Source: Desulfuromonadales bacterium (GTDB lineage: Bacteria > Desulfobacterota > Desulfuromonadia > Desulfuromonadales > UBA2294). From it: a DNA stretch of 6,149 nucleotides. This document shows, piece after piece, positions 3,949 to 6,149 of this stretch. Made by a program: the position numbers and the translations under genes. Position 1 is the stretch's first letter. Every line of letters begins with the position of its first letter. The notes under the pieces were generated by a model. The model ran no database searches. It saw nothing but the letters and a program-made list of their open reading frames with translations, and was not told where the DNA came from. Location: NCBI GenBank assembly GCA_030591795.1, contig JAUVAJ010000117.1, forward strand, positions 1 to 6,149, written 5' to 3'.

Positions 3949-6149
3949 ATGACCGCTCTAAGACAAAACATACGGGGACTCAGCCTTGGTACACTATTCA
4001 AGAGTAGTATGCTGTTGGCTGCATTCACCATCGTATTCTCCAGTTATGCTTGGGGTGTTGATGCTAATGTTATGACCTCTCTGGATGTTGTCCCATCTGG
4101 AGATACGACTATTGTAAAAATCACATCGGAAAATCCGGTCGGTTATCGTTATACCGTTTACGATTCTATTGATCCGGTTCGGGTGGTTATCGACTTCCCG
4201 GGCATGGATGTTGATTCAATCTTATCTTTGACTGACGTAGACTCAATACCGATTGAAAAAGTAGAGGTTTCATCGTTTGACCTGACCTCTGGTAAATTAG
4301 GCCGGGTTGAAATAATTCTGGATGCCATGGTTGATTATGATGTTGTAATCAATGGCGCGGATTTTGAATTGTCTTTTGCTGCTGTAGTTGTAGATTCAGA
4401 GGATGTTGAAGTTGCTGAGCAGCAGGTGGATGTTGAACAACAAGTTGTAGAAGCTTCTGTTGAAAAAGCGTCTACGACAGTAGCTTCAGTTCCAGTGATG
4501 ATAGCGGACTCTCCTGCTGGCAAAATCACCGGAGTAGATGTTAACGCTTCTTCAGTTTTGTTACAAGCTGACGGAAATATTGAAATATATAAATTCTTTA
4601 CTCTTGGCGCTCCTGCGCGACTTGTTGTCGATGTTTATGGTTTGAATGCTGATTTTAAACAACGTCAATTTGATATTGGCAGTGATTTTGGGAAAATGCG
4701 GGTAGGCGTTTACGACGATAAAGTTCGCTTTGTTTTTGATGCTGAAGGCGCGATTCCTGACTACTCGGTTAATAGTCAGAATAACAATGTAGTTATTGCC
4801 TGGGGCGAAGATGCAGATTCTGTTGCAACAACTCAGCCTTCAGCGGTTAAGGGTGTACCAGTCAATGTCGAGGCGGTTGATTTTAGTATTGAGGATAACA
4901 TGTCCATCCTCCGTGTGACATTAACTGATAGTTCTAGCGTCATTAAACCAAGTCAGAAAGGTGATATTGTCGGCTTTGGTATTGAAAATGCGACCATAAG
5001 CCGTGCATTACGGCGTGCTGTTGACGCATCATCCTTCCCTAGTTCTATTCGTCTGGTAACACCTTATACAGTTCAGGTTGGCAAACAGCAGGATGTTCGC
5101 TTTGCGGTTGAATTAAAGGGGCCGAGTAAATATGAATTAATTGAAGAGGGTAACGTTGTTGTTTTTAAAGTTGTCAATGGCCCATTTGCTGAACCTGATC
5201 CTATGTCTACACAGGTTGCCGTTGATGCCCCTGCTGTTCAAATAGATGCTTCTGACATGACAGCAACTGAAACAGACCCTGTATACGTTGATATGACGTC
5301 TGATGAGATCGATTCAGAGCAGGATGTTCCAGAGGTTGCTTCTGATGATATTTTCGAAGACGCTGCAGAACAGGCTTTAGGTGCTGAACAGGCCAGAGCT
5401 TATACTGGTCAGCGTATTTCTCTGGTTTTCGATAATGCTGATATCCGCAATATTCTGCAATTGATCGCAGAGGTCAGTGACCTGAATATTCTTGCCGGTG
5501 ATGGGGTAGATGGAACTATTACTTTAAGGTTGATTGATGTGCCTTGGGATCAGGCCCTTGATCTGATTCTTGACACCAAAGACCTCGGTATGATCCGTGA
5601 CGGTAATGTAGCAAAAATTTTGCCTAAAGAGTCTATTCGTTCAATGGATGAGGCAAAGTTTACTGCTAAAAGAACCCAGGAAAAACTTGAAGATCTCGTA
5701 ACCGAAGTTATAAAAATCAGTTATACCGATTTAAAGAACGTCTCTGCTCCGATTAAGGATCTGTTGACCGAGAGAGGGAAGATTACAGAGGACGCCAGAA
5801 ACAAGCAGTTGATTGTTACTGATATTCAAAAGAATATCGATAAGGTAAGAGAATTGGCCAGAATTCTTGACACACCGGAACGTCAGGTTCTTATTGAAGC
5901 GCGAATTGTAGAAGTTGCGACAACTGCCAACCTGGATCTTGGTGTCAACTGGAATATCTTCTACAGTCAGGATGCGCAACATGCAGGAACTGGCAACACA
6001 GGCGGTGAAATAGGCATGGGTGGTAACTTTGTTGTCCCGGCTTTTGGTGCAGGAACTGGCCAGACTGCTGGATTTGGTACCGGATTCAGCTGGGGCCAGG
6101 TTGGTGTAAATACGACAATTCTCGATTTAAGGTTGTCTGCACTTGAGAC
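3949..6149 (+). CDS. pilQ: Type IV pilus outer-membrane secretin PilQ, 3'-truncated by window edge
   Basis: Outer-membrane channel for the pilus. The frame stays open from ATG 3949 to the window end: 733 complete codons, no stop. GGAGGAG (3932-3938) lies ten bases upstream, inside the end of pilP. Domain order: Sec signal peptide with basic n-region (residues 1-18), hydrophobic core (21-33) and probable cleavage after Ala34 (SYA); a first AMIN-like beta domain (about 40-145); a Val/Glu/Gln-rich linker (145-188); a second AMIN-like domain (about 191-286); a third AMIN-like domain (about 305-411); an acidic linker (412-484); an STN/N0 domain (489-559, starting QRISLVFDNADIRNILQLIA); an N1/NolW domain (585-643, with DARNKQLIVTDI); and the start of the secretin domain (from about 646, RQVLIEARIVEV, LGVNWN). 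Residues about 673-708 are Gly-rich, as is usual between the first secretin strands. AMIN domains bind peptidoglycan in other proteins. The pore, gate and any C-terminal pilotin-binding segment lie outside the window; family members of this shape are about 900 aa. Confidence 0.96.
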   Translation, partial: MTALRQNIRGLSLGTLFKSSMLLAAFTIVFSSYAWGVDANVMTSLDVVPSGDTTIVKITSENPVGYRYTVYDSIDPVRVVIDFPGMDVDSILSLTDVDSIPIEKVEVSSFDLTSGKLGRVEIILDAMVDYDVVINGADFELSFAAVVVDSEDVEVAEQQVDVEQQVVEASVEKASTTVASVPVMIADSPAGKITGVDVNASSVLLQADGNIEIYKFFTLGAPARLVVDVYGLNADFKQRQFDIGSDFGKMRVGVYDDKVRFVFDAEGAIPDYSVNSQNNNVVIAWGEDADSVATTQPSAVKGVPVNVEAVDFSIEDNMSILRVTLTDSSSVIKPSQKGDIVGFGIENATISRALRRAVDASSFPSSIRLVTPYTVQVGKQQDVRFAVELKGPSKYELIEEGNVVVFKVVNGPFAEPDPMSTQVAVDAPAVQIDASDMTATETDPVYVDMTSDEIDSEQDVPEVASDDIFEDAAEQALGAEQARAYTGQRISLVFDNADIRNILQLIAEVSDLNILAGDGVDGTITLRLIDVPWDQALDLILDTKDLGMIRDGNVAKILPKESIRSMDEAKFTAKRTQEKLEDLVTEVIKISYTDLKNVSAPIKDLLTERGKITEDARNKQLIVTDIQKNIDKVRELARILDTPERQVLIEARIVEVATTANLDLGVNWNIFYSQDAQHAGTGNTGGEIGMGGNFVVPAFGAGTGQTAGFGTGFSWGQVGVNTTILDLRLSALE

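Noticed and set aside
4335..4529. 64-codon minus-strand ORF rich in Ser, Thr and Cys
   Set aside because: Its odd composition is the reverse complement of the Val/Glu/Gln-rich PilQ linker; not a gene.
5731..5982. 83-codon minus-strand ORF inside pilQ
   Set aside because: Antisense to the conserved N1 and early secretin domains; no recognisable product.
1..6149. CRISPR arrays, tRNA/rRNA genes, insertion sequences, toxin-antitoxin or defence genes
   Set aside because: No regular spaced repeats, transposase motifs, terminal inverted repeats or RNA-gene signatures were seen. Coding is continuous and belongs to a conserved pilus operon. The XRE protein has no toxin partner beside it.

Overview
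The window is a conserved type IV pilus (T4aP) assembly locus, with every gene on the + strand. It runs from the 3' part of a prepilin peptidase gene (pilD), through a small XRE-type helix-turn-helix gene, into pilM-pilN-pilO-pilP-pilQ. The last gene, pilQ, is the longest and runs off the right edge without a stop codon. The gene set, the protein motifs, the moderate GC content (judged by eye) and a 67-aa Xre-like gene just ahead of pilM suggest a Gram-negative bacterium, most likely of the Desulfuromonadales/Geobacter lineage. The phylum-level placement is an inference from recalled sequence resemblance, not from a search.

Layout. Positions 1-693: PilD, missing its start. 694-883: an AT-rich intergenic stretch with a perfect-consensus sigma-70 promoter (TTGACA, 16 bp, TATAAT) and a perfect 12-bp palindrome at the predicted transcription start. 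884-1087: the small XRE regulator. 1088-1164: a 77-bp gap with no clear terminator or strong promoter. 1165-2226: pilM. 2223-2795: pilN, overlapping pilM by 4 nt. 2816-3418: pilO. 3422-3946: pilP. 3949 to the window end: pilQ, 733 codons present. Gaps from pilM to pilQ are -4, 20, 3 and 2 nt, and each junction has a Shine-Dalgarno-like sequence, so this is a single operon, probably with the XRE gene as its first cistron.

How the genes work together (family knowledge). PilD cleaves and N-methylates prepilins in the inner membrane. PilM is a cytoplasmic actin-like ATP-binding protein that docks on the INLLP tail of PilN. PilN and PilO form a bitopic inner-membrane heterodimer with periplasmic ferredoxin-like domains. 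The lipoprotein PilP links PilN/PilO to the periplasmic domains of PilQ, the outer-membrane secretin through which the pilus emerges. Together they form the alignment subcomplex that spans the envelope.

I found no sign of a previously undescribed system, mobile element, CRISPR array or RNA gene. The parts most worth a second look are the promoter/operator and small regulator that appear to head the operon, the hairpin and A8 tract at the start of pilM, and the long N-terminal region of PilQ with three AMIN-like domains and two acidic linkers.
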